DNA of 64,000 bases from Pontibacter liquoris (GCF_022758235.1 NZ_JALEBG010000003.1:62001-126000), one strand, 5' to 3'; shown: positions 12,001 to 18,784, numbered from the stretch's first letter. Numbers and translations are program-made. The notes: generated from the letters alone by a model not told the origin.

Positions 12001-14828
12001 GTGCCGTAACGGTCTTTGTGACCCCACTGCCCGAGGCACCCGAAGCAGCAGATAAAGCGATCTGCGCAGGAGAGCAAACCACGCTTTCTGTTACATCGCC
12101 GGATTCCAAACTGCTTTACAACTGGTATGATGGCAACGGCATTCTGCAGCAGAGCGGCACCTCGTTCACCACGCCGGCGCTGAGCAGAACCACCGTATAC
12201 TATGTGGAGGCCACCACAGCCTCGGCGCAGGCCTGCACCAGCAGCCGCCGCGCCGTTACCGTGAGCGTTACCCAGCAGCCGGCCAGGCCGCTGGCAGACA
12301 ACGTAACGGTTTGCTCCGGCAGCTCGGCAAGTATAACGGTGAAGGATTTCAATGCGGCGCTGACGTATAAATGGTACACGGCAGCCGCAGGAGGAACAGC
12401 CCTGGCCACCGGCCCGACGTTCAATACCTCTCCCCTGTCCTCGAGCAGAACATACTATGTAGAAGCCAGCACGGCAAGCGGATGCATCAGCGAGCGAAAG
12501 GCCGTTCTGGTGGAAGTAACGCCGCTGCCAGCCCTGCCGGTAGTAACCAACCAAACGATCTGCGCCGGCCAGACGGCTACGCTGACGGTAGCAGACGAGC
12601 AGGCAAACCTGAGTTACCGCTGGTTTGATGCGCCGGTTGGTGGCAACCTGCTCACCACCGGAAGCACCTACACTACCCGCAACCTGACCAGCAGCAGCAC
12701 TTATTATGTAGAGGCTGTTACGGCAAATGGTTGTGTGAGTATGTCGCGCAAGCCGGCAGTAGTAACTGTATTGCCGCTGCCGGCAGCACCGGCGGTAGAA
12801 AATGCCACTATTTGTGCCGGTGAGGCGGTAACGCTGTGGGTGAAGAACCCCGATCCAGCCCTGGAGTACAGGTGGTACAGTGATGCAACGGCTACCGACC
12901 AGATCGGCACCGGCCTTTCCTATACTTCCGGCGCTATACCTGCCAACAGAAGCTACTTTGTGGCGGCCGTAAATAGCGGCAACTGCGCAAGCGCTACGCT
13001 AAAGCAGGTTGATGTGACCGTGGTCGCTAAACCGGGCGTACCGCTGGTAAATGCCGCCACCGTGTGTACCGGCAGCTCTGCCACGCTAGCCATTACCGCC
13101 CCGGATCCGACCGTAGTATACAAGTGGTTTGATGTAAACGGCGCACTGCTGTACACCGGCACCAGCTATACCACCGAATCACTGACGGCCAATACTACCT
13201 ACGCTGTAACAGCCTATGCTGCTTCGCGGCAGGCTTGCGCCAGTGCCAGCCAGACGGTAACTGTTACTGTTGTAGCGGCTATTACCGATAATGAGGTGAA
13301 CGAGGAGCAAACGATCTGCTACGGCAGCGCACCAACTAAACTAACCGGCACCTTGCCGGCGGGGGGCGGCACCAACATGCTGTACCAGTGGGAGCGCAGC
13401 GCCGATGGCGTGAGCTTTACAAGTATAGCCGGCGGCAACGCCCAGGATTATACGCCCGGCGCCCTAACGGCTACTACCTGGTTCCGAAGAAAAGTGAAAA
13501 CCGCAGGTCCTTGCCCGGAAAGCATCAGCAACGCCGTAAAAGTGACTGTGGTGCCACTGCCAGCCGCGCCGCTTGCCGACAATGTAACCACCTGCGCCGG
13601 CAGCAACGCCTCTCTCTCCGTGAAGAATGCCCAGTCGGGTATGACGTATAACTGGTACACGGCCAGTGTTGGCGGCACCTTCTTAGGTTCGGGCATTACC
13701 TTTACTTCAGATGCGCTTACAGCTAATACCACCTTCTATGTGGAGGCGGCCAATGGCTCGGGTTGCGTGAGCAGCACGCGGAAGGCCGTCGTTGTGTCGG
13801 TTGTGTCAGCGATCAGCAACAACACGATCAGCGCTGTACCGGCGATCTGCTACGGCGAAACGCCGGCCCGCATCACAGGCACAGTGCCGGGCGGAACGAA
13901 CGGGGCCTATACTTACCAGTGGCAGCAAAGTGACAATGGGGTGCGGTTTACGGATGTGGCAGGCGCCACGGCCCAGAGCTACTCGCCAACGGGCGCTTAT
14001 ACCCGCACCACCTGGTTCCGCCGCAAAGTAACGGCCACAGGTCCTTGCCCGGAAAGCTACAGCAACCTGGTAAAAGTAGTGGTAGTGCCGTTACCGGCTG
14101 CCCCGGTAGCTGCCTCCCAGGAGATCTGCCCGGGCAACTCGGTGACCTTAACGGCCGCTGCCAATGGCAGCGAAACCCTGGAGTGGTACGATGCGCCGGT
14201 TGGCGGCAACCTGCTGCAGGTTGGCACCTCGTATGCCACGCCGCAGCTGGTGACCACGACCTCCTACTTTGTGCAGGCGGTTAACAGCACCGGATGCGTG
14301 AGCCCGGAGCGCCGCGAAGTGAAAGCGATCGTGGTAGCACCGGAAGCTATTGTAAGCGGGGATGTTTCCATCTTCTATGGCAAAGCTGTGAAGATCTCGG
14401 CCGAAGGCGGCGTTTCTTACAAGTGGTCGCCGGAAATCGGATTGTCGGACCCGACCATCGCCAGCCCGATGGCCAGCCCGAAAGTGACCACCACCTATAC
14501 GGTGACCGTAACCACTGCTGGCGGCTGTATCGCTACCAACCAGGTAACCGTTACCGTATCGCCGAAGGTAGAGCCGGCCAACGTGATCACGCCGAATGGC
14601 GACGGGTACAATGATGTGTTCCAGATCAGGCACCTGGAAGGATACGAGAACTGCACAGTGCAGATCTTCAGCCGCTGGGGCGAGATGGTGTTTGAGACGC
14701 GGGGTTATACCACGCCATGGGATGGCACTAAAAACGGCCGTCCGCTTCCGGCAGGGGCCTACTACTACGTCATCCGCCTGAACGCCACGGAACCGCCTAT
14801 ATCGGGTAGCATTACCCTGATGAAGTAA
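1..14828 (+). CDS. Giant T9SS type B secreted adhesin with tandem Ig-like repeats, 5' end outside window
   Basis: The frame is open to the left edge, so the start is missing; at least 4941 residues are visible and the first Met (base 33) lies inside a repeat. The protein is almost wholly repeats. About 44 modules of ~83 residues carry (P)LPATP, TICAG, YxWY, TYYVEA and GCxS-R-AVTVTV signatures (Ig-like, CHU_C-associated type). Eleven full modules plus one partial of ~90 residues carry NNTI, TICxG, YQWERS-DG and TTWFRRKV. Each module has two conserved cysteines, probably a disulfide. A PKD-like segment follows, then a C-terminal gliding-motility/CHU_C domain from about base 14580 (ITPNGDGYNDVF, SRWGEMVFE, WDGT-NGRPLPAGAYYYVI), the type B T9SS sorting signal. 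Inference: an extracellular, surface-anchored adhesin. No enzymatic domain is visible. A strong terminator follows. Confidence 0.93.
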   Translation, partial: ISGNAPNSSFMTYQWFQSTTGVDADFFPIASARNRDYTPSPLSQTTWFKRVAYNNYCGEESNVLKITVVPRPATPVVNDVIVCSGTQASFTVANADLNTVYKWYANTTTTTSIGTGPTFTSPQTLSANTSFYVEASTPANSSCSSTTARVEAKAVVTPPITNNTISADQSLCSGGTPAALTGVVPQGGGGTYTYQWQRSENGADFFDIPGANAQDFAPGSLSTTTWYRRKVTSTSSCPPTISNTVRIGVAPLPVSINITDPMACAGSGTTIVINNADPATYTYRWYDVATGGSVLGTGSSFPTGPLTSNKTYYVEATTSAGCISNRRAVTVTVTTPPAQPVANGVTVCAGNSATLAVNPTDATLFYRWYNSEGTILSTGVTYPTGPLSENTTFYVEAVTNASPGCTSPKRAVLVTVLQPVSNNTITANQMLCRGETPAQLQGNIPDGGGGGYTYQWQYSEDGTYFTNINGATGIDYAPQVLSTTTWFRRMAGTSTATCPAVASNVVKVEINQLPVVAVIPGKTICTGTSATLQIPFPDGSLRYNWYTAATGGMAIALNAPTLTTEALTSDKTYYVEAVSGFGCISATRRAVTVTVSPLPAVPVADDVTICAGNKATLTVMAPTAGLEYQWYDAAQGGSLLASGTTFTTANALASTTTYYVQAVNSAGCASASRKAVVVSVIDLPVIPEVTGATICSGGSTTLYISNPTSALVYRWYNSSGTLLQTGTSLPTGNLATSATYYVDAVTNNASGCASPGRRTVVVTVIPPIANNTITASQTICNGDTPALLNGSAATGGSGILTYQWEKSENGTTFTNISSATAENYSPGALTTTTWFRRRVKGADSCSESYSNTVQVTVNALPATPVADAQTVCTGTAATLSINAPVTGITYKWYNAATGGNVLGTGITYPTGILETNTTFYVEATNGNGCISPRQAVTVSVRALPEMPMAAGTTICYGQNTTLAVTSPAAGLSYKWYNTAGQLLSSQTTLPLTNVQATTTYYLEATYTSNPTCASPRREVTVIVTPLPALPVVNDITICAGATGRLQVQNADPALTYKWYTVATGGTSVKNEPVFDTPALTSDRTYYVEATTAGGCASGRKAVNVRVTALPETPLAADVAICAGETATLIVTSPDDALTYNWYTSATALNPVATGQTYPTGALQATTTYYLEAMTASGCASASRQAVQVTVTPLPAEPMAEDKITCAGGYVILSVQNPDASLRYVWYNADDRQVGTGIFYNTGSLSESTTYYLEAITVNTTACTSATRKAVAVTVTPLITNNTITASQSICSGSTPARLDGSVPAGGGTGYLYQWEQSADGSNFTSITGETGQHYSPGALNTTTWFRRKVTATGPCGPSYSPAVQITTIAPPATPLAANTTICAGTTATLQIQNVTQGYTYRWYAAGTGGNILDINSTFVTPEISATTTYYVEAVNGTGCVSPRRAVTVTVTPVPELPQVPDKFICQGQTATLTVSAAAQNLVYTWYDNAGTQVGSGTSFTTPQPLSASTTFYVEAATTTTPSCVSARKAVAVTVTTTPNLPVAEDLTICAGSTARLSVRIIDPAITYKWYTVATGGTSIAESPAFTTAALTSNRTYYVEAVNGAGCTSGRTAVSVTVTPLPATPVAASQTICSGSTAILAVTGADANLVYNWYDAAVDGNLLASGDIYTTAALQNSTTYYLEAATRNGCTSTSRSAVTVTVTPLPATPEVNNQTICAGASITLWVTNQTNGIVYKWYNNAGAYLATGTSYTTPVLDASTTFAVEAVTNTPAACASAQRKAVFVTVVAPITNNTIGTDQMICMGAVPFPLTGSTPAGGNGTYTYQWERSTDGVNYGSISGAVSKDYAPGAISTTTWFRRRVQGSNSCPENSSVAVQIRVNPLPITPVADASTICTGTGTTLQVNAPVTGITYKWYGEASGGNVLGTGTAFETDILRTTTTYYVDATNASGCVSARRPVTVTVRELPEMPLAENKTICAGQNTTLSVSTPDPSFSYTWYNAAGQVLSSVSSLNVTNLQATTTYYLEAAYSNNPTCASPRREVTVTVTPLPGQPVLADITVCAGAKGLLQVQNPSTQVTYNWYSQATGGSALFTGEAFETPTLTSDRTYYAEAVTASGCASGRVPVTVHVAPLPEAPFAPNMELCAGRPALLAVSDADETLTYRWYASSTAPDPLATGNTYNTGILQTSTTYYVEALSGNGCVSPTRSAVTVTVTPLPATPVAEDATICAGGFAVLSVQNPASTLLYKWYKSDGTHVATGQYYNTGTLNNNTTYYLEAVTNNSTECASASRRTVTVTVTPGITNNTIASDQTICHGATPAELSGSIPVGGGTSYAYQWEQSADGTNFTGITGATTQHYTPGALTATTWFRRRVSATGPCTPAYSAPVRITIVAAPATPLANNQTICAGTTATLSIRDVTPGYTYRWYATATGGNALKIDDSFNTPELSATTTYYVEAVNGTGCVSPRRAVTVVVTDKPAVPAVADAFICAGQKATLAVSSSSQNLVYSWYDQTGTLVGTGTSYTTQDPLPASTTFYVEAATISSPACISDRRAVAVSVTAIPAMPEAADATICAGSTARLSVRIIDPAITYKWYTVATGGTSIAESPAFTTAALTSNRTYYVEAVNGAGCTSGRTAVSVTITPLPATPVAASQTICSGSTAVLAVTGADANLVYNWYDAAVDGNLLASGDTYTTAALQSSTTYYLEAATRNGCASTSRSAVTVTVTPLPATPEVNNQTICAGASITLWVTNPVAGLAYKWYDNAGGFLSAGNSYTTGNLDVSATYYVEAVTTTATACASAVRRMVQVTVVPPITNNFIGTDQTICTGAVPAPLTGSTPAGGNGTYTYQWERSTDGMNFSAISGATSQHFTPTSTFTADVWYRRKVTAIGSPCAEQTSNTIHVTVTPLPATPVANGATSCAGSSVTLQVSNPDNAFTYHWYATATGGNPLRSLPAFETGELSTTTTFYVEAMNATGCISARRAVTVTVRPLPEAPVVENKAICTGQTTTLAVTSPVSGVNYKWYTLDGTQVATGTSFATPALDQTTIYQVEASYITPPQCAASTRTTVTVEVAPQPQLPQAAGVSTCSGSTATLAVSVVDPNVTYKWYTAPTGGTAVASTPGFTTPVLTSGRTYYVEAVSAAGCASGRTAVVVEVVPLPAVPLAANMSICAGQKATLQVTDPDNALSYVWYDAATEGSPLATGDTYTTAVLTSGATYYVAAVTATGCVSTSRRAVTVDVTPLPATPEADNVTICAGSTTTLWVRNQEPNVIYNWYSGGALAGTGVSFTTGTLNNSTTYYLEAVTNTGTACSSPVRSSVVVTVTPAVANNFINASQSICSGSTPATLTGSLPNGGGGNYSYQWERSEDGINFTSIANATNQHYTPTALNITTWFRRKVRAVGPCAESISSAVQITITPIPATPMAANATICQGAATTLSIQDANTAYTYRWYTSPVGGSAILAGTSFTTNPLESTTTFYVEAVNNSGCISPRRTVTVSVLPLPAAPLAEAQNICAGEQATLAVTNQEAGLTYSWYDGNNTLLATGTTYTTGVLNSNTVFYVEAATAATPSCLSPRTAVAVNVATRPATPVVSNVNVCTGSAAELVVSGILPGITYSWYTVATGGTPIHTGSRYTTPALTTGRTYYVEAATASGCTSSTRRAVAVGVIPAPATPVAPDKTICAGQPVTLAVANPDATLLYRWYDQNGTQLATGNTYTTPALSTGTTYFVEAATQTSPSCSSPRETVNVTITPLPATPVVEDATICAGSTAVLWISNTVPSVTYKWYNEQDELLATGPGYTTPVLQASATYYVTAETTNGCASATRKTVTVTVAQAIANNVIQAAQTICYNSTPATLTGSQPVGGTGGITFQWERSEDGINFTSIANAAGREYTPEALTATTWFRRKAMAGITCPAHTSAAVEITVVPLPAMPRAENVTVCAGSNATLRISTGTSAPSGEQTYRWYTVATGGSSIATGASFTATSMAATTTYFVEAVNASGCYSARRAVTVFVTPLPEAPEAADKAICAGEQTTLSVTSPDSKLLYNWYDGNGILQQSGTSFTTPALSRTTVYYVEATTASAQACTSSRRAVTVSVTQQPARPLADNVTVCSGSSASITVKDFNAALTYKWYTAAAGGTALATGPTFNTSPLSSSRTYYVEASTASGCISERKAVLVEVTPLPALPVVTNQTICAGQTATLTVADEQANLSYRWFDAPVGGNLLTTGSTYTTRNLTSSSTYYVEAVTANGCVSMSRKPAVVTVLPLPAAPAVENATICAGEAVTLWVKNPDPALEYRWYSDATATDQIGTGLSYTSGAIPANRSYFVAAVNSGNCASATLKQVDVTVVAKPGVPLVNAATVCTGSSATLAITAPDPTVVYKWFDVNGALLYTGTSYTTESLTANTTYAVTAYAASRQACASASQTVTVTVVAAITDNEVNEEQTICYGSAPTKLTGTLPAGGGTNMLYQWERSADGVSFTSIAGGNAQDYTPGALTATTWFRRKVKTAGPCPESISNAVKVTVVPLPAAPLADNVTTCAGSNASLSVKNAQSGMTYNWYTASVGGTFLGSGITFTSDALTANTTFYVEAANGSGCVSSTRKAVVVSVVSAISNNTISAVPAICYGETPARITGTVPGGTNGAYTYQWQQSDNGVRFTDVAGATAQSYSPTGAYTRTTWFRRKVTATGPCPESYSNLVKVVVVPLPAAPVAASQEICPGNSVTLTAAANGSETLEWYDAPVGGNLLQVGTSYATPQLVTTTSYFVQAVNSTGCVSPERREVKAIVVAPEAIVSGDVSIFYGKAVKISAEGGVSYKWSPEIGLSDPTIASPMASPKVTTTYTVTVTTAGGCIATNQVTVTVSPKVEPANVITPNGDGYNDVFQIRHLEGYENCTVQIFSRWGEMVFETRGYTTPWDGTKNGRPLPAGAYYYVIRLNATEPPISGSITLMK

Positions 14829-14850
14829 CTAGTTCAGTAAATCCTCTCTA

Positions 14851-14883
14851 AACCGGCCCTGCTTACGCAGGGCCGGTTTTTTT
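14851..14883 (+). terminator. Rho-independent terminator of the giant adhesin gene
   Basis: A perfect 12-bp GC-rich stem (AACCGGCCCTGC / GCAGGGCCGGTT) with a TTAC loop is followed by a T run. It begins 22 bases after the stop codon. Confidence 0.9.
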
Positions 14884-14933
14884 ATACCTGCTCCGCTCAG
14901 TTGGTCCGGGCGCCTACAACTCTTTGGGCAGCC

Positions 14934-14965
14934 ATGGTGTAAGAAAGTATAATCACGTACCTTTG
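14934..14965 (+). promoter_or_regulatory. Bacteroidota-type promoter for the 14995 gene
   Basis: TTG at 14934-14936 and TACCTTTG at 14958-14965 are separated by 21 bases, matching the Bacteroidota primary sigma pattern (TTTG, about 19-21 nt, TAnnTTTG). The ATG lies 29 bases after the -7 box. Confidence 0.65.
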
Positions 14966-14994
14966 CAGCCTTTAAGAATTTAACCCACAAGCGT

Positions 14995-15540
14995 ATGAGT
15001 GCCCGAAGCTTTGAACTACTGATTGAATTCGCCTACGCCCCCGAAGCGCCGCAGGCATTGGAAGGCGGCACTGCCGCAGCCTACGAGCACCTGGAGCGGG
15101 CGCTCAAGGCCTCCCGTTTAAAAGGTGGCCAGCCATCAGAAGAGCTCAGCTTTTATTTTGAAATGGTGCGCCTGGGAGTTGCCCTAGCCTTCGTAAAAGC
15201 CTTCACGCGCCTTTCGGACAACGAAAAAAGCATTGAAGCCCTGGAAACGCTGCAGGAAGCCCTCAAAGCAAACAGCACGAAAGATATCGACAAGATCATC
15301 CAGAAAAAGATCGGCAGCTTTGACCACCTCTACCACGAGATCTTTGTGAACGAACACCGCGAGCTGCTCCTGGGTTTGTTTGAACGTACGCTGGATGCGG
15401 GCACCAAAGAGGAGCTGGACGAGCTAACCATGGAAGGGCTGGAACTGCTGGAAGACATTGACTGGGAAGCAGCCGCCCAGAACGATGAAGATGATGAGCC
15501 CCTGCCCCCACTGGACGAAGATTTCCTCAAGAACCTTTAG
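14995..15540 (+). CDS. Conserved-looking hypothetical protein, helical and acidic
   Basis: This 181-residue cytoplasmic protein has no signal peptide or membrane segment. It looks almost wholly alpha-helical. Residues ~30-75 contain short helix-turn-helix stretches (EHLERAL, SFYFEMVRLGVALAFVKAF), and the C-terminal third is strongly acidic (EELDELTMEGLELLEDI, then NDEDDEPLPPLDEDF). I do not recognise the family. It has its own TAnnTTTG promoter and stands between the terminator of the giant adhesin and a queA-family gene, 70 bases upstream of the latter with a long hairpin between them, so co-transcription with that gene is possible. The codon pattern matches its neighbours, which supports a real gene. 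Confidence 0.75.
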   Translation: MSARSFELLIEFAYAPEAPQALEGGTAAAYEHLERALKASRLKGGQPSEELSFYFEMVRLGVALAFVKAFTRLSDNEKSIEALETLQEALKANSTKDIDKIIQKKIGSFDHLYHEIFVNEHRELLLGLFERTLDAGTKEELDELTMEGLELLEDIDWEAAAQNDEDDEPLPPLDEDFLKNL

Positions 15541-15542
15541 AG

Positions 15543-15596
15543 AGTTCCGAATTCCGAGTTACGAATTTGTAAACTCGTAACTCGGAACTCGGAACT
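15543..15596. repeat. 22-bp inverted repeat between the 14995 gene and queA-like gene
   Basis: The arms at 15543-15564 and 15575-15596 are complementary over 22 bp with one mismatch and a 10-base loop. No T tract follows, so it is not a typical terminator. The right arm contains a short internal repeat (AACTCGG twice). It ends 14 bases before the next start codon. Confidence 0.8.
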
Positions 15597-15610
15597 CAGA
15601 ACTTTTAAAG

Positions 15611-16822
15611 ATGATTGACCCCAGAAAACTTGCGATAAAGGATTTTGTTTACGCCTTGCCCGACGAGCGCATTGCTAAATTTCCGTTGCCGGAACGCGAC
15701 CAGTCGAAGCTGCTGTGCTACCGCAGTGGCCAGGTTTCGGATCATACCTTTACAGATCTACCTGCTTTGCTCCCGCCCCATACTTTGCTGGTATTTAACG
15801 ATACCAAAGTGGTGCAGGCCCGCTTGCTGCTCCAGAAAGAGACCGGCGGCAGTGTGGAGATATTCTGCCTGGAGCCGGTAGCGCCGCACCGCGAGGTGCA
15901 GCTGGCCATGCAGCAAACCGGCAACGCCGTGTGGAAGTGCCTGGTGGGGAACAACAAGCGCTGGAAGAGCGGCCCCGTTAGTTTATACTTTGAAGGCGGC
16001 ACGCTGCAGGCCACACGGGAGGCACAGCAGGAAGGGCATTTCCTAATCCGCTTTAACTGGGAGCCGGCTGAATTAACCTTTGCCGAGGTACTGGAGCGCT
16101 GCGGCCGCCTGCCCCTGCCTCCCTACCTCAACCGCGAGCTCACCCCCGACGACCATACCCGGTACCAAACCATTTACGCCAACCAGCAGGGTGCCGTGGC
16201 CGCCCCGACCGCGGGCCTGCATTTTACCGATCGGGTGCTGCATATGCTGCAGGCGCAAGGTATAAGCACAGCTTATTTAACACTGCATGTGGGCGCCGGC
16301 ACTTTTAAACCAGTGAAGGCCGAGGTAATGGAAGCGCACGAAATGCACGCCGAGCAGCTCTATATCAGCAAGGAGTTAGTACTGCAATTACGCCAGCAGC
16401 TGGGGAACCCCATTATACCGGTGGGCACCACCAGCATGCGCTCCCTGGAAAGCTTATATTGGCTGGGCGCCATGCTGTTGCAGCACCCCGAGCTCCCCTC
16501 GCAAGATCTGCACGTTTCGCAGTGGCAGGCCTACGAAACAGAAAACCCACCCGCTCCTGCCGAGGCGCTGGATGCGCTGGTGAAGTATATGGACCGACAG
16601 GGCACCGGGTTCCTGCATGCCAGCACCCAGATCATTATTGCGCCGGGCTATACGTTTAGGCTCTGCAACGGGCTGGTCACAAATTTTCATCAGCCGGAGA
16701 GCACGCTGCTGCTGCTGGTTTCGGCCCTGATCGGGGAGGATTGGCGCACCGTATACCAGCATGCCCTGGACCACGATTACCGGTTTTTAAGCTACGGCGA
16801 CAGCTCGCTGCTGCTGCCCTAA
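15611..16822 (+). CDS. QueA-family S-adenosylmethionine:tRNA ribosyltransferase-isomerase, divergent paralog
   Basis: This 403-residue protein belongs to the family that transfers the ribosyl part of SAM to 7-aminomethyl-7-deazaguanine in tRNA (queuosine pathway). Family signatures are present: FNDTKVVQARL near residue 60, [12 protein letters not shown] near 196, TLHVGAGTFKPV near 222, VGTTSMRSLES near 275, LVTNFHQPESTLLLLVSAL near 355 and RFLSYGDSSLLL at the C-terminus. It is about 55 residues longer than the other queA-family protein in this window (22702-23748), mostly from an insertion between TTSMRSLES and the TNFH motif. There the usual GxTDxFIxP segment is replaced by TGFLHASTQIIIAPGY. 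The canonical queuosine function is more likely carried by the shorter paralog. This copy may have a different or specialised substrate. Confidence 0.85.
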   Translation: MIDPRKLAIKDFVYALPDERIAKFPLPERDQSKLLCYRSGQVSDHTFTDLPALLPPHTLLVFNDTKVVQARLLLQKETGGSVEIFCLEPVAPHREVQLAMQQTGNAVWKCLVGNNKRWKSGPVSLYFEGGTLQATREAQQEGHFLIRFNWEPAELTFAEVLERCGRLPLPPYLNRELTPDDHTRYQTIYANQQGAVAAPTAGLHFTDRVLHMLQAQGISTAYLTLHVGAGTFKPVKAEVMEAHEMHAEQLYISKELVLQLRQQLGNPIIPVGTTSMRSLESLYWLGAMLLQHPELPSQDLHVSQWQAYETENPPAPAEALDALVKYMDRQGTGFLHASTQIIIAPGYTFRLCNGLVTNFHQPESTLLLLVSALIGEDWRTVYQHALDHDYRFLSYGDSSLLLP

Positions 16823-16861
16823 GTATAAAACAGACACGCCCAGGAGCGTTGTCTTTCCTTT

Positions 16862-16910
16862 AAAGTAAGAACGCCTGCTATAGATTTACCACAGCAGGCG
16901 TTCTTACTTT
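16862..16910. terminator. Bidirectional terminator between convergent genes
   Basis: A perfect 18-bp stem (16862-16879 with 16893-16910) and a 13-base loop start and end in A/T runs. It lies between the stop codons of the convergent queA-like and M28 peptidase genes, so it probably serves both. Confidence 0.85.
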
Positions 16911-16950
16911 ATGCTTCTGAAGATTATCTTCAAATCTTCAAATTTATCCC

Positions 16951-18354
16951 TTACAAGCCGTGCTCTAAGATCAGGTATACCAGTGAGGCCATAGCGGCAG
17001 CGCCCAGTTGCATTTCGCGGCGGTTCACATTCTCGAACGTATCGATGGGCGTGTGGTGATAATCGAAGTAGCGCTGCGAATCGGGCAGGTAACCAATGAG
17101 GGTAATATCGCCCTGGCCTTTCAGCGGGCCAATGTCGGAACCGCCATGGCCCTCCTCAAAATCGTTTAGGCCATAAGGGGCCAGCAGGGGCTTCCATACG
17201 GCCACTTTGGCTAACTGCGCCGGGGTACCTTCCACCCCAAAGCCGCGCGGCGTAAAGCCACCCGCATCCGACTCGATCGCAGCCACGTGCTTCTCCTTGT
17301 TCTGCTTGGCGAACTCGGCATACTTGGTGCCGCCGCGCAGGCCGTTCTCCTCGTTCATAAACATCACGGCACGAATAGTGCGTTTTGGTTTGATGCCCAG
17401 TTTCTTGATCAGGCGCAGCACCTCCATCGACTGCACGATGCCGGTACCATCGTCGTGGGCGCCTTCGGCCAAGTCCCAGGAGTCGAGGTGGCCGCCCACC
17501 ACGATGATCTCCTCGGGTTTTTCGGAGCCTTTTATCTCGCCGATCACGTTGTATGATTTCACATCCGGCAAAGTTTCGCAGGTCATGCGCAGGTGGAATT
17601 TGAGCTTCGGATCGTTCTTGAGCATGCTGCTCAGCAGCTCGGCCCCGTTGGTGCTGATGGCTGCAGCGGGTATCTTTGTCACGTCATCTTTGTAGCGGGT
17701 ACCGCCGGTATGCGGCACATCCTGCAGCTCGTTGGCCATGGAGCGTACAATTACGCCCACGGCTCCCAGTTTTGCAGCCGCCACCGGTCCCCCTCCGCGC
17801 TGGTCTACCGCGCCGCTATAAGCCTGCATGGTATAAACCAACCTGTTATCGAAGGGGCGGTTAAAGAAAACGATCTTGCCTTTCACATGCTTTTTGCCCA
17901 GTTTCTCGAGTTCCTCAAAGCTGTGCACTTCCACTACTTCGGCGCTCAAACCCTGCTTACCAGTCCCAACCGAGCCTCCCAGCGCACAAACCGGCACGTC
18001 TACCGCCCCGCGTTCTTTGGCAAATATCTGGCCTACTTCTTTGTCGCCACGCACCCAGTGGGGCACCATTACCTCCTGCAAATACACGCGGTCCAGGCCC
18101 ATGGTATCCATCACCTGGCGGCTCCACTCTACGGCTGCCGCTGCCTGCGGAGAACCGGACAGGCGCCCGCCGATATTTTTAGTCAGATAGCGCAGGTTGT
18201 TATAGCTGTCGTAGCTGGTCAGGGCATTGTCGTAAAACTGGCGGATAACGGTAGAGTCGGCGGGTTGCTTTTGCTGTGCCATAGCCGGCAGCGCCAGGGC
18301 TGCAGCTGCAGCCGCAGCCACCGCCAGGGTGCGTACTTGAGAATTGAATCGCAT
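16951..18354 (-). CDS. Secreted M28-family zinc metallopeptidase (carboxypeptidase Q-like)
   Basis: This 467-residue exported peptidase has a signal peptide at residues 1-26 (Ala-rich core, cleavage after AMA before QQ). A protease-associated-like region (~110-260) is inserted before the catalytic M28 core. Expected co-catalytic zinc ligands are visible: His289 in GGHLDSW, Asp301/302 in AHDDGTG, catalytic Glu335/336 in MNEENG, Asp363 in ESDAGG and His433/434 in DYHHTPID. The family removes N-terminal residues or cleaves dipeptides outside the cytoplasm. Inference: periplasmic or extracellular peptide degradation. It is a single-gene unit, convergent with the queA-like gene. No TAnnTTTG box is evident upstream. 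Confidence 0.92.
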   Translation of the reverse strand: MRFNSQVRTLAVAAAAAAALALPAMAQQKQPADSTVIRQFYDNALTSYDSYNNLRYLTKNIGGRLSGSPQAAAAVEWSRQVMDTMGLDRVYLQEVMVPHWVRGDKEVGQIFAKERGAVDVPVCALGGSVGTGKQGLSAEVVEVHSFEELEKLGKKHVKGKIVFFNRPFDNRLVYTMQAYSGAVDQRGGGPVAAAKLGAVGVIVRSMANELQDVPHTGGTRYKDDVTKIPAAAISTNGAELLSSMLKNDPKLKFHLRMTCETLPDVKSYNVIGEIKGSEKPEEIIVVGGHLDSWDLAEGAHDDGTGIVQSMEVLRLIKKLGIKPKRTIRAVMFMNEENGLRGGTKYAEFAKQNKEKHVAAIESDAGGFTPRGFGVEGTPAQLAKVAVWKPLLAPYGLNDFEEGHGGSDIGPLKGQGDITLIGYLPDSQRYFDYHHTPIDTFENVNRREMQLGAAAMASLVYLILEHGL

Positions 18355-18784
18355 GCGTTTCAGGGTGAAGTGTTTGTTTTAAGAGTTTCGTTTAGCGGCT
18401 ATAAGGTAATAACTTTTCAGTTAGCATGTAAATGTTTAAACTTAGTTGGTGTGATGCTGAGTTCTGTTTTCTGCTATACTTGGTTGCTTCTTCTGATGCT
18501 CATTTCTACTTTCTGCTATAATAAGTAGTAACTGTTCTTCTAGTATAATTCGCCGCTATACATACTAGCCTAAGTTTGATGCTCAGTCTTATACTTGCCT
18601 TGTTTCATCTTATACTTTGGAGCGCTCCAAGCCCGCGGGGGCTCGTCCTTGCGTTTCGCGCTGTGGCGTGAAGCTGCCCTAACGGGCTGCCGCATGCGCG
18701 GCACCGCAACACACCAAGGCGCTCAACCCAAGGACTGGGATCATTCTCTATAGCTTAGGCTTTTACAACTCGCAACTCCTGTAG

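Noticed and set aside
581..14633. Dozens of long frames on the minus strand and other plus frames within the giant adhesin gene (e.g. 885-1289, 8328-8807, 9621-10133, 11934-12554)
   Set aside because: They mirror the repeat period and high third-position GC of the real gene, have no known domains, and recur at each repeat. They are shadows.
17593..18528. 311-codon plus-strand frame opposite the M28 peptidase
   Set aside because: The minus strand encodes a complete M28 peptidase with all zinc ligands and a signal peptide; the plus frame has no domain or promoter.
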